In this document: positions 50,568 to 60,085 of the stretch, piece after piece
Layout of the letters: every line of letters starts with the position of its first letter
How positions within the stretch are numbered: position 1 is the stretch's first letter
Source: Bacteroidota bacterium
GTDB lineage: Bacteria; Bacteroidota; Rhodothermia; Rhodothermales; UBA10348
DNA length: 64,000 nucleotides
Reading direction: 5' to 3'
Assembly (NCBI GenBank): GCA_022567305.1
Contig: JADFHF010000008.1
Span: forward strand, 42,961 to 106,960
The notes under the pieces: model-generated
The model's input: only the letters and a program-made list of their open reading frames with translations
Databases searched by the model: none
What the model was told of the DNA's origin: nothing
Translations under genes and position numbers: made by a program

Positions 50568-51731
50568 TTATTCGGTGTGAACCGGCACTTCGGTGAGCTT
50601 GTTCTCCATAAACATGGGTAACTCGATCAATTTATTCGCTTCGGCATCCAATTCGACAAACTCGTCCAGAATTTCCTTGCGCGCTGCCGTAATGATCGAC
50701 TGGCCCATGCCCTCGTTCTGAAGAATTCGAATGAAGAGCTGAATTCTCTCCCGGTCCAGATTGTCGAATACATCATCGAGCAACATGATTGGCGTTTCAT
50801 CGGTCACATTACGGAGGTATTGAAACTGGGCCAACTTGAGCGCCATACCAAACGTTCGGTGTTGACCTTGTGATGCGTATCGACGTAAATCCAAATCATC
50901 CAGGAAGAACGTGATTTCGTCCCGGTGGGGCCCAACAAGAGTAATGCCTCTGTGGCGTTCTCGATGCTTTTCCCGTCGGAGTGCAGACCAAAATGCTGCC
51001 TTGATATCCGCTGGTTTATCGGTCAACGAAGTGCCTCCAACACCGCGGTATTCAAACGACGGCCTCTCGACCACATCGCCCAGCAGTACATGGGCATCGG
51101 TGAGCAGCTCGGAAAAAACGCTACAGAACTTCAGTCGTGCAGACACGATGCGAGTACCGATCTCCACCAGCTCATTCGTCCACGACTCCAGCGTATCCTC
51201 TCCCCCGCCCGGGCCGAATCTTTTCATTCTGTACAGTACTTCGTTTCGCTGCTTTAGCGTACGTCGGTATCTGAGCAGGTCGTCCAGATAAGACGAACTC
51301 GCTTGACACACGATGTTATTGATGAATCGTCGTCGTTCGGATGGCCCCCCTGCCGTAAGAGCATAATCCTGGGGAGAAAGTAGAACAGTGGGTATGGTAC
51401 CTATGTGGTCGGCTTTTCGCTCAACCGGACTGCCGTTTACGAAGATTTTCTTTCCTTCGCCAAGAACAAACGCCACCCGGACGTTGATTTGTTTTCGGTG
51501 TTCTCCGGCAAACTCCCCGATCAGCTCAAAAAATGGAGCATTGTGCCTCAATAGGTACTGGTCCTTCGATGTCAGAAAGCTTTTCGTAAGACTGAGAAAG
51601 TGAATGGCTTCCAAAATATTCGTCTTGCCAATACCGTTGGCGCCACAGACCAGGTTCATCCCGGTACCGAATTGTATATCGGATGCGGCGTGCGCCCTGA
51701 AATCTTTAAGACGTAAAGAATGGAGAAGCAT
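50568..51731 (-). CDS. recF: DNA replication and repair protein RecF
   Basis: 387 residues. RecF is an SMC-like ATPase that helps load RecA on gaps. Walker A GANGIGKTNILEAIHFLS lies near 31-48, the D-loop/signature region LSPQDYALTAGGPSERRRFIN near 113, and Walker B PIMLLDDVFDNLD near 320. recF is commonly near the replication origin with dnaA-dnaN and gyrB; dnaA and dnaN are not present here. Its start is divergent from murQ across about 250 bases. Confidence 0.97.
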   Translation of the reverse strand: MLLHSLRLKDFRAHAASDIQFGTGMNLVCGANGIGKTNILEAIHFLSLTKSFLTSKDQYLLRHNAPFFELIGEFAGEHRKQINVRVAFVLGEGKKIFVNGSPVERKADHIGTIPTVLLSPQDYALTAGGPSERRRFINNIVCQASSSYLDDLLRYRRTLKQRNEVLYRMKRFGPGGGEDTLESWTNELVEIGTRIVSARLKFCSVFSELLTDAHVLLGDVVERPSFEYRGVGGTSLTDKPADIKAAFWSALRREKHRERHRGITLVGPHRDEITFFLDDLDLRRYASQGQHRTFGMALKLAQFQYLRNVTDETPIMLLDDVFDNLDRERIQLFIRILQNEGMGQSIITAARKEILDEFVELDAEANKLIELPMFMENKLTEVPVHTE

Positions 51732-51981
51732 TCAAATGTTGTGCTTTTTTTTGCGATTCGTTCTGTGAATCGTTAGATCGAAAGATAGCAGATTCCATAC
51801 GCCAATGAGTTTAAATCCTTAGAATTGGTTTAGTTTAATCGGCTGCTGATCGAGTAATGAATCGCGATGAGCCACTTCCACTTGCCATGGCTGATGGTTC
51901 AGGCTGTTTATTTTTTTCTACTTGCGCGTTCGCCCGACGGGTTAGACCTTGGGTCGCGCAAGCCTTATCTCAGTACTTTCG

Positions 51982-52917
51982 ATGACCCAGGAATCCGAGC
52001 TATTTTCTGAAATCAAGCGACTGGCTACTGAACAGCGTAATCCGGCTTCGATGAAAATCGATACGGCGAGCGTCGGCGATATTCTCCGAATTATCAATTC
52101 TGAAGATCACCGTGTCGCCAAGGCTGTAGCCGAGGAGATTCCCTATATCGAAGAGGCCGTCGGAATCATTGTCAATTCGTTCAGAATCGAGGGCCGGCTC
52201 TTTTATGTCGGTGCTGGAACTAGTGGTCGACTCGGAATTCTGGACGCCTCCGAATGCCCTCCGACGTTTGGTGAGGATCCCGAAAGGGTCCAGGGACTGA
52301 TTGCCGGTGGACGCGAAGCTGTGTTTCAATCTCAGGAAGGAGCTGAAGATCTTGAGCAAACCGGTGAACAGGCCATCAAGGATGCAGGTGTAACGCCAAA
52401 CGATGTCGTCTGTGGCATTGCCGCCAGTCGCCGGACCCCTTACGTAGTCGGAGCCGTGGAGTATGCTCGTGGGCTGGGATGCAAAACGCTGTTCATCACG
52501 TGCACACCCCGTTCAGAGTTTCCTCTTGAGGTCGATGTCGCCATATGCCCGGTTCCAGGACCAGAAGTGATTATGGGTTCGACCAGAATGAAAAGCGGCA
52601 CAGCTCAGAAACTCGTACTGAATATGTTGACGACGGCGTCGTTCATCCGCATGGGAAAAGTGTACGAGAACATGATGGTTGATCTACAAATGACGAATAA
52701 GAAATTAGTTGAGCGTTCGAAGCGGACAGTAATGACGATAACGGGAATATCGTACGCCGAAGCCGGAGACTTGCTCAGCGCCGCCAAAGGTCATGTCAAG
52801 ACTGCGATTGTCATGAATCTTGTGCGTGTAGATGCCAGCGAAGCGCTGCGCCGGTTGGAACGCGCAGGTGGGTTCGTGCGTCCGGCAATCGAAGGCGAAT
52901 CATTCACTCCATCGTAA
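51982..52917 (+). CDS. murQ: N-acetylmuramic acid 6-phosphate etherase MurQ
   Basis: 311 residues from ATG 51982; the frame also has a TTG at 51949 that adds 11 non-conserved residues. MurQ cleaves the lactyl ether of MurNAc-6-phosphate for wall recycling. It is a SIS-fold enzyme: LATEQRNPASMKIDTAS at the start, VGAGTSGRLGILDASECPPTFG near 76-97, GIAASRRTPYVVGAVEYA near 145, and ADL..GSTRMKSGTAQKLVLNMLTT near 205. No AnmK or kinase partner is adjacent. It stands divergent to recF. Confidence 0.95.
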   Translation: MTQESELFSEIKRLATEQRNPASMKIDTASVGDILRIINSEDHRVAKAVAEEIPYIEEAVGIIVNSFRIEGRLFYVGAGTSGRLGILDASECPPTFGEDPERVQGLIAGGREAVFQSQEGAEDLEQTGEQAIKDAGVTPNDVVCGIAASRRTPYVVGAVEYARGLGCKTLFITCTPRSEFPLEVDVAICPVPGPEVIMGSTRMKSGTAQKLVLNMLTTASFIRMGKVYENMMVDLQMTNKKLVERSKRTVMTITGISYAEAGDLLSAAKGHVKTAIVMNLVRVDASEALRRLERAGGFVRPAIEGESFTPS

Positions 52918-53062
52918 CGATCATTATCAAAGGAGGTCAATCCATATTCATAACGATGCTCGGTGTGCAACGGTAAAACTAACGCACCTGTTCAGGCCCT
53001 TTTCGGTACATATAATCTCCGATGCAGCTGGTTGGAGATCGTGTTTGATATCGATTTAATAG

Positions 53063-53090
53063 TTGAAATATCGCATGAATATTCTACAAT
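53063..53090 (+). promoter_or_regulatory. Predicted promoter of mfd
   Basis: TTGAAA (53063-53068), a 16-base spacer and TACAAT (53085-53090). The predicted start, near 53097, falls immediately before the parS palindrome. It is a housekeeping-sigma-type match judged by eye. Confidence 0.55.
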
Positions 53091-53099
53091 GTCTCATAT

Positions 53100-53115
53100 T
53101 GTTTCACGTGAAACA
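53100..53115. promoter_or_regulatory. parS site 1 (ParB binding)
   Basis: TGTTTCACGTGAAACA, a perfect 16-base palindrome equal to the widely conserved bacterial parS core. It lies in the 5' region of mfd, about 10 bases after the predicted -10. ParB bound here would nucleate the partition complex and could also affect mfd transcription. Confidence 0.9.
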
Positions 53116-53134
53116 CTTTAGAATCAGACTCTAA

Positions 53135-56100
53135 TTGTCAATTCAGGCCTTTCATCACACTTTCAGCGAACACGGTCCCGTCAATGATTTTTGTCGTCGG
53201 GTTCTTTCCGGTTCGCATTCTATCTCGGTAAAAGGGCTGGCGGGCTCGCTTCCGGCTTTTCTACTGGCGCGCCTGAATGAAGTGTCTCTTCGGCCTCTTC
53301 TTTGCATCTCAGAGGACGAAGAGGCTGCCGCCTACCTGCATTCCGATCTTCAGCAAGTCCTTCGGCGCGAAGAAGATGTGTTTCTATTCCCGGCCTCGGA
53401 CCGTCGTCCTCTGGATCCGGAACATGTTGTTGATCCAGCTCCCACGATTGTCCGCACAGATATTCTGCAGCGACTCGACATGGACTTTGTCGGGGTGATC
53501 GTGGCAAGTGTAAAGGCTTTGATAGAATTGCTCCCTTCAAAGGATCAACTCGAAAAAGAGTCGACTGATCTCTATACGGGTATGACTCAAAGTCCAGAGG
53601 ATCTGATCGAACGCCTGGTCAATCAGGGATTTTCGAGAGTCGAATTCGTTGAACAGCCTGGCGACCTGGCCTTACGAGGTGGCATCCTTGATGCGTTTCC
53701 GTTCACGGGTAGTTATCCGATTCGAATTGAATTTTTTGGCGACGAAATTGACTCAATCCGTGAGTTCGATATTCATACTCAGCGGTCTGTGAGCCGCAAG
53801 AAATCAGCGCGCCTCATTCCAGACATTTCAGCACACGCCGAAGTCCCGAATGCATCGGCGACTTTATTCAACTATTTGCCAGGCCGTCTCCTAGTCGCCG
53901 TCTTTGACGACGCTCGACTCGAGGAGTGCGTATTGGATGAGACCGCCAAGCTTGAACAAGCCATCGAGCAATCGGGAAATGTTTCCGTCGATCCAAAGAG
54001 CATTATTCTTGACCTTCCTGTCTATCGGCAGCTGCTGGAATCGCGAACCCGTGTTCGACTGGGTACCTATCAACTGGACATTGGTGATGAGGAATTCCGG
54101 TTTCATTCTTCTCCCCAACCGACGTTCAACCGTTCTCTCCCGATTCTACGAGAACAGTTGTCCAAAAATCGCCGGGCCGAGATGAGGACGAGTATTTTAT
54201 GCGACACCTCGGGCCAGGAATCGCGTATTCATCAGCTTCTAGAGGACGAACTCGACCGATTCCACGTCACGATCAAGCGAGATTCGTTGCACGCAGGATT
54301 CGAGATGCCGTCTCTTGGATTCGCGCTCTATACGGACCATCAAATTTTCAATCGGTATCACCGTCCCACTGCCAGGAAGCAAAAGCACCGATTTGGTGGA
54401 ATCAGCCTGCGCGAGCTCCACCACCTTCTACCGGGAGATTTCGTCGTCCACATTGATCACGGTATTGGGAAATTCGCGGGCATGCAGAAGATTCACGTGA
54501 GGGGCAAGCGCCAGGAGGTCGTTCGTTTGGAGTACGACGCCAGCGACGTACTCTATGTGAATGTCAACGCGCTCTACAAGCTTCATAAATACAAAGGAAA
54601 GGACGGGCATCAGCCGAGACTGACAAAACTGGGCTCCGGACAATGGGAGCGCAAAAAATCCAGAACTAAAGCCCGTGTCAAGGATATCGCGAGGGATCTT
54701 ATCAAGCTGTATTCGTCTCGCAAAGAAGCCGATGGATTTGAGTTCTCCGAGGACACCATATGGCAAAAAGAATTAGAGGCATCCTTCTTCTTCGAGGATA
54801 CACCCGACCAGGCATCCGCAAGCGAGGCCGTCAAGAAAGACATGATCAACCCGGTCCCGATGGATCGCCTCGTTTGTGGGGATGTGGGCTTCGGAAAGAC
54901 CGAAATCGCAATTCGTGCTGCATTCAAGGCGGTCCAAGATGGAAAGCAGGTCGCGGTTCTTGTGCCGACCACCGTTCTCGCAATGCAGCATTTTCACACA
55001 TTCTCTGAGCGGCTAAAAGCCTATCCCATCGAGATTCTTATGCTGTCCAGGTTTAGATCATCTGCCCAAATCAAGGCGTCTATCGAGAAAATAGCGGCCG
55101 GTACAGCCGACATCATCGTTGGAACACATCGCATGATGTCTAAGGACGTGCATTTCAAAGATCTCGGGCTCCTCGTTCTGGACGAGGAGCAACGATTTGG
55201 GGTTGCTGTGAAAGAAAAGCTCCGTCAAATGCGTGTAAATGTCGACACACTCACGCTAACGGCGACTCCGATTCCTAGAACCCTCCAGTTTTCTCTCCTT
55301 GGCGCCCGAGATCTCTCGATCATCGCCACGCCTCCACTCAACAGGCAACCCATTGAAACGGAGATCCATACGTTCGACAAGGATTTGATCAGGGACGGTA
55401 TCCTATACGAGGTAGGACGAAACGGACAGGTCTTTTTCATCCATAATCGTGTGCAGTCCATCGATGACATGGCGGATACGCTTCGGATGCTTATCCCGGA
55501 TGTTCGATTCCAGGTTGCTCATGGCCAAATGAAAAACGCGGAGTTAGAGAAGGTCATGATGGGCTTTTTCAATCGAGATTTCGACGTTTTAGTCTGCACA
55601 AGTATTATTGAGAATGGGCTCGATATTTCGAACGCCAATACCATCATCATCCACCGCGCCGACCGTTTTGGCCTCGCTGAACTCCACCAGTTGCGTGGGC
55701 GCGTGGGCCGCTCCGATCGCAAGGCGTTTTGTTTTCTTCTCGTTCCTTCTATCCACGGATTGACGAGAGAGGCACGTCAGCGACTACAGACCGTCGAGGA
55801 ATTCAGCGATCTTGGAAGCGGATTTCAGATTGCAATGCGGGACTTGGACATTCGTGGGGCCGGCAATCTCCTAGGGGCCGAACAGACTGGATTTATCGAG
55901 GATATCGGTTTTGAGACCTATCACCGAATTCTGGATGAAGCGGTCCAGGAATTGCGCACAGATGAATTCTCGGATTTATTCGTTGCTGATGCGATCCCGC
56001 CTCCGGGTGATACCGCCATCGAAGTCGAGGCGGACTCGTTCATTCCCGAATCCTACCTCTCGAACCGTATAGAACGACTGAATTTGTATCGACGAATCTC

Positions 56101-56482
56101 CGAATCTTCTTTACCGGACGAAATGGCATCGGTTCGGGCCGAGATGGAAGATCGCTTTGGCCCTATCCCGGACGAAGTCGAAAACCTTTTGCTATCGGTC
56201 GAAATCAAAGCGCTTGGGCATGCAAACCGTCTTTCCCGAGTCGTATTCAAGAATAAGAGACTCTTCCTGAGCTTTCCAGAGACCGATAAAGATCCATTCT
56301 TCTATGAACATTACTTCCATGAGCTTCTCCGACTCCTCGGCGAGCTCGACCAGCGATACGTGATAAAGGAGAGTTCGTCGGGGAAACTCAGGGCCATTCT
56401 CCAAGAAGTGTCGGACCTACGAGCTGCGCGTGATATTCTGAACTCACTTCTCGTGATTCTCTCAGAAAAGGACGCTGCTTAA
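53135..56482 (+). CDS. mfd: Transcription-repair coupling factor Mfd
   Basis: 1115 residues. Mfd removes RNA polymerase stalled at lesions and recruits UvrA, which is also encoded in this window. N-terminal UvrB-like domains run to about 350; the RNA-polymerase-interacting region with HIDHGIGKFAGMQKI is near 435; the helicase core has Walker A GDVGFGKTEIAI near 582 and Walker B LDEEQRFGV near 681, then LTATPIPRTL, DVLVCTSIIENGLDI and the TRG-type LRGRVGRSDR motif. The start is TTG 53135. Its 3' end overlaps the WYL gene by 4 bases, tail to tail. Confidence 0.97.
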   Translation: MSIQAFHHTFSEHGPVNDFCRRVLSGSHSISVKGLAGSLPAFLLARLNEVSLRPLLCISEDEEAAAYLHSDLQQVLRREEDVFLFPASDRRPLDPEHVVDPAPTIVRTDILQRLDMDFVGVIVASVKALIELLPSKDQLEKESTDLYTGMTQSPEDLIERLVNQGFSRVEFVEQPGDLALRGGILDAFPFTGSYPIRIEFFGDEIDSIREFDIHTQRSVSRKKSARLIPDISAHAEVPNASATLFNYLPGRLLVAVFDDARLEECVLDETAKLEQAIEQSGNVSVDPKSIILDLPVYRQLLESRTRVRLGTYQLDIGDEEFRFHSSPQPTFNRSLPILREQLSKNRRAEMRTSILCDTSGQESRIHQLLEDELDRFHVTIKRDSLHAGFEMPSLGFALYTDHQIFNRYHRPTARKQKHRFGGISLRELHHLLPGDFVVHIDHGIGKFAGMQKIHVRGKRQEVVRLEYDASDVLYVNVNALYKLHKYKGKDGHQPRLTKLGSGQWERKKSRTKARVKDIARDLIKLYSSRKEADGFEFSEDTIWQKELEASFFFEDTPDQASASEAVKKDMINPVPMDRLVCGDVGFGKTEIAIRAAFKAVQDGKQVAVLVPTTVLAMQHFHTFSERLKAYPIEILMLSRFRSSAQIKASIEKIAAGTADIIVGTHRMMSKDVHFKDLGLLVLDEEQRFGVAVKEKLRQMRVNVDTLTLTATPIPRTLQFSLLGARDLSIIATPPLNRQPIETEIHTFDKDLIRDGILYEVGRNGQVFFIHNRVQSIDDMADTLRMLIPDVRFQVAHGQMKNAELEKVMMGFFNRDFDVLVCTSIIENGLDISNANTIIIHRADRFGLAELHQLRGRVGRSDRKAFCFLLVPSIHGLTREARQRLQTVEEFSDLGSGFQIAMRDLDIRGAGNLLGAEQTGFIEDIGFETYHRILDEAVQELRTDEFSDLFVADAIPPPGDTAIEVEADSFIPESYLSNRIERLNLYRRISESSLPDEMASVRAEMEDRFGPIPDEVENLLLSVEIKALGHANRLSRVVFKNKRLFLSFPETDKDPFFYEHYFHELLRLLGELDQRYVIKESSSGKLRAILQEVSDLRAARDILNSLLVILSEKDAA

Positions 56483-57456
56483 GCTTTGTACTCGTCCAAT
56501 ACGGCCTCAATCGCTGAAATGTGTCTCTCCCTGAGTTCCGGTGGACTCATTACCTGGACATCGGCCCCGTATCTGAGTAACCACGCTGACAGGTAGTCCA
56601 TATTATCGAAGGAGAACTGAATCTCCACACCGTCCTCGGTTTCGATCTCTGATTCAATTCGCGCTGGAATCGCCACTCGCGCCCTCGGAAGGACCTTTCG
56701 CGAGAACCAAAGACGAATATTGTACGCTTCGGTCGCCATTCCCCGATTCTCCAGGTGATTCTGCAGATTGAAGCCCTCCGGACGTTCGAAACGTTCACTC
56801 AAAACGTACAGTTCTCGAATTTGATCGAGTCGAAAATTGCGTATTTCCTCTCGCAAGTAGTCAAAAGCGATAAGATTCCACTGATCCGTGTAATACACCA
56901 AACCCAGTGGATCAACTCTTCTTTTTGTCAACTCCTGTCTCGCCTCTACCCAGTATTCCATAATCACTTTTCTGCTGCGGGCTACGGCTTCACTGAGCTT
57001 ATACCATCTTCCGGACTCCGAGCCTTCCTCCCGGACCGCATGTAACCAATAGGGGTCCAGAACCGTGTTTTCTCGCAATCGGTCAACGTATTCACGGATT
57101 TCCTTTGGAAGAACGGCGTGGATTTTTAACGCGACGTCGTCCGCATCTTCCCTGAGTGAGGCATCCGACTGCAGTTTCATGAACTCGGTCCCGACCAAAA
57201 GTGTGGCGGCTTCTCTGGCGGTAAGCATGAGTGGGGGCAACTGGTACCCCTCGAGTATTTCGTATCCGCCTCCCTCTGAATACGTGAGCGGTACACCCGA
57301 ATCGCTCAGCGCCCTTAAATCCCGGAATATGGTTCTTCGGCTCACACCAAAATGCTCAGAAAGATCGCGCGACGTCAGATACGGTCGATTCTGCAGCAGA
57401 AGGATGGTTGCAAATAGGCGTTCCGTTCGTTTACTACGTCTCTCTTCGTTACCCAT
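56479..57456 (-). CDS. WYL-domain HTH transcriptional regulator (YafY-like)
   Basis: 325 residues. An N-terminal DeoR-type winged helix (ERLFATILLLQNRPYLTSRDLSEHFGVSRRTIFRDLRALSDSG, about 11-54) is followed by a WYL domain (about 140-225; LVYYTDQWNLIAFDYLREEIRNFRLDQI) and the WCX-like C-terminus ending PPELRERHISAIEAVLDEY. WYL domains bind nucleic acids or nucleotides and often control DNA-damage or defence genes. It begins at the last base of rsmG, so they are likely co-transcribed; no target is evident. Confidence 0.9.
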   Translation of the reverse strand: MGNEERRSKRTERLFATILLLQNRPYLTSRDLSEHFGVSRRTIFRDLRALSDSGVPLTYSEGGGYEILEGYQLPPLMLTAREAATLLVGTEFMKLQSDASLREDADDVALKIHAVLPKEIREYVDRLRENTVLDPYWLHAVREEGSESGRWYKLSEAVARSRKVIMEYWVEARQELTKRRVDPLGLVYYTDQWNLIAFDYLREEIRNFRLDQIRELYVLSERFERPEGFNLQNHLENRGMATEAYNIRLWFSRKVLPRARVAIPARIESEIETEDGVEIQFSFDNMDYLSAWLLRYGADVQVMSPPELRERHISAIEAVLDEYKA

Positions 57457-58181
57457 CAGTGCACATGAATCAGCAGTTTTGAATCATAATACGAGTGATC
57501 AAGCAGCTGCGCGAGATCGTAGACATCGATTTCCAGCCCGGGATAATCCTTTCCGAAAGCCAGAATCTCTTCTTTCAGATCGCCTCCCTTTAAACATAGG
57601 AGTCCCTTCTTCCACACCTTTGATTCTCCCTTTGAACCCGTGTCCGATACACGGGAATGCCAGGACCACAAGTTTTTCAGCGGTGCCGTTGCTCTTGAAA
57701 CAGAATAGTCACATCGACCGCTCCATTCTTCTGCTCGGCCGTTCCAGACGTCCAAATTCTCAAGTTTCAGGCGGGCCGCCATACTTTTCACGGCACGGGT
57801 CTTCTTTTCGATCTTATCAACGGCGACAATCTGAATGTCCTCTTGAACGATCGCTATGGGAATCGCTGGCAGTCCGCCTCCGGTACCCCAATCAACGACG
57901 ATCGAATTCTTCTCAAATGGTTTGGCGGCCAAAGCCATCGAATGAAGTATGTGATGATCCGCTACATCGTCGGCGGCGCGACGTGAAATCAAGTTTTGCC
58001 GCTCATTGAAGGTGAGTAGGAGAGACGAGTACTCCTCTAGCTGATCCCGGTGGTCGCTGAGAAGAGTAGAAATGCGCGTTTTCAGTGACGGATCGATGCC
58101 AACCTGAACGACCGAGGGTGGGAGAGATGTGGCCATTATGGACGATTTCAAACGGTTTGTCCAATGTTTCACGTGAAACAT
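57456..58181 (-). CDS. rsmG: 16S rRNA (guanine-527-N7)-methyltransferase RsmG
   Basis: 241 residues. RsmG (GidB) makes m7G527 in 16S rRNA. Features: LTFNERQNLISRRAADDVADHHILHSM near 57-83 and the SAM loop VVDWGTGGGLPAIPIAI near 95-111. The ATG at 58181 lies inside a parS palindrome, so the protein begins MFHVKHW, a start I recall from other bacteria where parS sits in the same gene. MATSLPP from 58136 is a possible alternative. It follows mnmG with a 5-base gap. Confidence 0.95.
   Translation of the reverse strand: MFHVKHWTNRLKSSIMATSLPPSVVQVGIDPSLKTRISTLLSDHRDQLEEYSSLLLTFNERQNLISRRAADDVADHHILHSMALAAKPFEKNSIVVDWGTGGGLPAIPIAIVQEDIQIVAVDKIEKKTRAVKSMAARLKLENLDVWNGRAEEWSGRCDYSVSRATAPLKNLWSWHSRVSDTGSKGESKVWKKGLLCLKGGDLKEEILAFGKDYPGLEIDVYDLAQLLDHSYYDSKLLIHVH
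58165..58180. promoter_or_regulatory. parS site 2, inside the rsmG start
   Basis: TGTTTCACGTGAAACA within a 22-base perfect palindrome (58162-58183). It overlaps the rsmG start codon and encodes its MFHVKH N-terminus. With the copy at 53100 it gives two sites 5.07 kb apart, as expected of an origin-proximal partition region. Confidence 0.92.
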
Positions 58182-58186
58182 TGACC

Positions 58187-60085
58187 TTAATCTGCGTGCG
58201 ACCCCAGCTGTCTTTTCTTTAGCATGACCATGAGCACGGAGATATCTGCCGGACTCACCCCGCTAATCCTCGAAGCCTGTCCAATGCTTTCAGGTTGAAT
58301 CTTGTTTAGCTTTTCGCGGGCCTCCATGGCGATATGGTCTAAACGGGAAAAGTCGATATTTCTCGGGATTGGAAACGAATCGAGTTTTACCATCTGCGCG
58401 ACCAATGCTTGTTCACGTTTTACATAGCCGGCGTATTTGAGCTCGATTTCTACGAGCGTTTCAACGGCTTCGAGGCCCGGCCCTTCGACCACAATCTCTT
58501 CCCGAAGTTTGGCGTAATCTATTATATTTTTTAGACTTACCTGAGGTCGTACAGCTAACTTGGTCAACTTCTCTGGTTGTTCAATGGAACTCGTACCGAC
58601 CGAGGCTAAATAATCGTTGATTACTTCCGGGCTAATCGTCGCGCTCTCCACATTTATTCGCGTTTGCCGAATCGCTTCCTGTCGCTCATCAAAACGCTTC
58701 ATTCTTTCGTCATCAACCAGGCCAATGTCCCGTCCGAGCGGGGTAAGCCGGGAATCCGAGTTGTCCTGCCTCAGCAGAATTCTATGTTCTGCACGAGAAG
58801 TAAACATTCGATAGGGTTCATCGGTACCCTTCGCCACCAAATCGTCGATTAATACGCCGATATAGGCCTCAGATCTAGAAAGAACAATAGGGGGGAGGTC
58901 CTTCAGCGATCGAGCTGCGTTGATACCCGCCATGATTCCCTGGGCTGCGGCTTCCTCGTACCCCGTGGTTCCGTTTATCTGACCCGCAAAGTAGAGCCGA
59001 TCGACACGTTTGGTCTCCAGACTGTAACGGACCTGATACGGCGGGAAATAGTCGTACTCGATGGCGTAACCCGGCCGAAGCATGTGAACATTTTCGAGAC
59101 CCGCTACCGATCGAAGAGCCTCTGACTGCGTTTCCTCTGGTAGACTCGTAGAAAATCCATTTACATAAACCTCTTCTGTATGCCATCCCTCCGGTTCGAG
59201 GAAGAGTTGATGCCGATCTTTGTCTGCGAACCGATCGATCTTGTCTTCGATCGACGGACAGTATCGGGGACCCTGGCCCTGTATTCGACCGACGAACATG
59301 GGACTTCGATCGAATCCAGTACGGAGTATATCGTGCACCGTAGCATTCGTATACGTAAGCCAGCAACACCTCTGCTTCTTCGGAAGGGCATCCGTCATGA
59401 ACGAAAATGGACTGGCCTCAGGATCCCCAGGCTGTTCTTCTACAGATTGGTAATCGATCGTTCTTCCGTCCACTCTCGGTGGGGTCCCGGTTTTTAAACG
59501 TCCGCTCTCGAATCCCATCTCTTGTAGCGAAGCCGTTACGCCCGAGGACGCTTTCTCACCCATTCGACCGCCGCCAAATTGCTTTTCCCCAATGTGAATC
59601 GTTCCGTTCATGAACGTTCCGCTCGTAAGAATGACCGCCCCCGCTGAGTACTCTCGCCCAAGTTGAGTTCGTACTCCTTGAACGCACCCTTCGGTCACGA
59701 GAATTTCCGTCACCGTATCCGCACGCATATACAACTTTTCGATCGACTCGAGTTCACGACGCACACCCTGTGCATAAAGTTGGCGATCGCACTGCGCCCT
59801 GGGGGACCAAACCGCAGGTCCCTTTTTCTTGTTCAGCATTCTGAATTGAATCCCGGCATAATCCGTAATTCGACCCATAATGCCCCCTAAAGCATCAATC
59901 TCACGTGCAATTTGACCTTTTCCAATACCACCGATCGCCGGATTGCACGACATTTTGCCGATGGCTTCCAAATTCATCGTAATGAGAAGAGTACGAGCAC
60001 CGATACGTGCCGCGGCCGCAGCCGCCTCAGAGCCGGCGTGGCCGGCCCCTACTACTATTATATCGTAATCGAAATATTTCGACAT
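58187..60085 (-). CDS. mnmG: tRNA uridine-34 5-carboxymethylaminomethyl modification enzyme MnmG
   Basis: 632 residues. MnmG (GidA) works with MnmE, encoded next door, to modify U34 of several tRNAs using FAD, NADH and a folate carbon. The FAD loop [19 protein letters not shown] is near 11-29, with [24 protein letters not shown] near 45-68 and the second FAD motif [24 protein letters not shown] near 345. The C-terminal helical part that contacts MnmE/tRNA is intact. It starts right after mnmE, with the mnmE stop at its first codon. Confidence 0.98.
   Translation of the reverse strand: MSKYFDYDIIVVGAGHAGSEAAAAAARIGARTLLITMNLEAIGKMSCNPAIGGIGKGQIAREIDALGGIMGRITDYAGIQFRMLNKKKGPAVWSPRAQCDRQLYAQGVRRELESIEKLYMRADTVTEILVTEGCVQGVRTQLGREYSAGAVILTSGTFMNGTIHIGEKQFGGGRMGEKASSGVTASLQEMGFESGRLKTGTPPRVDGRTIDYQSVEEQPGDPEASPFSFMTDALPKKQRCCWLTYTNATVHDILRTGFDRSPMFVGRIQGQGPRYCPSIEDKIDRFADKDRHQLFLEPEGWHTEEVYVNGFSTSLPEETQSEALRSVAGLENVHMLRPGYAIEYDYFPPYQVRYSLETKRVDRLYFAGQINGTTGYEEAAAQGIMAGINAARSLKDLPPIVLSRSEAYIGVLIDDLVAKGTDEPYRMFTSRAEHRILLRQDNSDSRLTPLGRDIGLVDDERMKRFDERQEAIRQTRINVESATISPEVINDYLASVGTSSIEQPEKLTKLAVRPQVSLKNIIDYAKLREEIVVEGPGLEAVETLVEIELKYAGYVKREQALVAQMVKLDSFPIPRNIDFSRLDHIAMEAREKLNKIQPESIGQASRISGVSPADISVLMVMLKKRQLGSHAD

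Noticed and set aside
57065..58009. A 314-codon open frame on the plus strand
   Set aside because: It is antisense to rsmG and the WYL regulator and low in family-like motifs.
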